Source: Acidovorax sp. KKS102
GTDB taxonomy: Bacteria > Pseudomonadota > Gammaproteobacteria > Burkholderiales > Burkholderiaceae_C
Reading direction: 5' to 3'
NCBI RefSeq assembly: GCF_000302535.1
Contig: NC_018708.1
Coordinates: forward strand, 5,084,001-5,148,000
DNA length: 64,000 nucleotides
The position numbers and the translations under genes are program-made. The notes beneath the pieces are model-generated. The model did not search any database and was not told where the DNA came from. It was given only the letters and a program-made list of their open reading frames with translations. This document shows positions 63,939 through 64,000 of the stretch, piece by piece. How positions within the stretch are numbered: position 1 is the stretch's first letter; each line of letters begins with the position of its first letter.

Positions 63939-64000
63939 GAGCCACCCCATCCCCCCATCGCCCGCTGGCCAGCCCCTGGGCGCCACCGTGGCCGCACCAG
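63937..64000 (+). CDS. start of a divergent gene, possibly a sugar phosphotransferase (AmgK-like)
   Basis: An ATG at 63937 opens a frame to the window end (MSHPIPPSPAGQPLGATVAAP), overlapping the lptD start codon in the opposite direction. In related betaproteobacteria the gene divergent from lptD is, as I recall, amgK, a cell-wall sugar kinase. The 21 visible residues cannot confirm this. Confidence 0.4.
   Translation, partial: MSHPIPPSPAGQPLGATVAAP

Overview
The window looks like chromosomal DNA of a betaproteobacterium of the family Comamonadaceae, close to Acidovorax. The support is high GC coding, the surA-lptD and uvrA-MFS-ssb gene orders, several Bug (TctC-type) solute receptors beside LysR regulators, and short dispersed intergenic repeats of a kind I associate with this family. 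No rRNA, tRNA, insertion sequence, prophage or CRISPR array was seen. The taxonomic call is an inference from gene content.

Layout. 1-4516: an MFS transporter fragment, a flavin reductase, a VOC protein, a decayed membrane-protein gene, and a coupled trio (methyltransferase, DTW-domain tRNA modifier, GNAT) followed by a small zinc-ribbon protein. 4586-13429: housekeeping genes (DUF1439 protein, uvrA, MFS, ssb, DUF3592, Bax-inhibitor-like, mnmA). 13426-24848: carboxylate uptake and metabolism, with LysR/PrpF-GalD-like isomerase/Bug/porin, an L-lactate permease, and tcuR-tcuA-tcuB-Bug for tricarballylate-type acids. 25694-33165: a complete-looking mandelate pathway (LysR, benzoylformate decarboxylase, benzaldehyde dehydrogenase, a ketopantoate-reductase-family protein, Bug receptor, FMN mandelate dehydrogenase). 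About 1 kb of decayed sequence follows. 34170-36883: GNAT, riboflavin synthase and a phytase-like esterase.

37523-48754 is the most interesting part. Seven genes on the minus strand run in the order SPFH/SHOCT protein, zinc-ribbon DUF4178 protein, DUF350 membrane protein, membrane-embedded spermidine-synthase-like enzyme, MHYT-PAS hybrid histidine kinase, HD-GYP response regulator, and a Tat-type lipoprotein FAD amine oxidase. The first four and the last resemble a poorly understood envelope/polyamine module known from comparative genomics. Here a c-di-GMP-type phosphorelay sits inside it. A perfect 16-bp palindrome lies upstream of the first gene.

49037-64000: DUF2061 protein, a compact flagellar-rod-like protein, a beta-alanine operon (LysR, omega-aminotransferase, DJ-1 protein, mmsA), maeB malic enzyme, a secreted barnase-like RNase with its barstar inhibitor, then ksgA, surA and lptD, and the divergent start of a further gene. 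ksgA is flanked by inverted copies of a ~95-bp GC-rich repeat.

How the genes work together: the accessory parts are mainly small regulons for uptake (Bug receptor, porin, permease) and oxidation of hydroxy-, keto- and tricarboxylic acids, each with a LysR regulator and in several cases a visible palindromic operator. The products feed the TCA cycle, where maeB sits.
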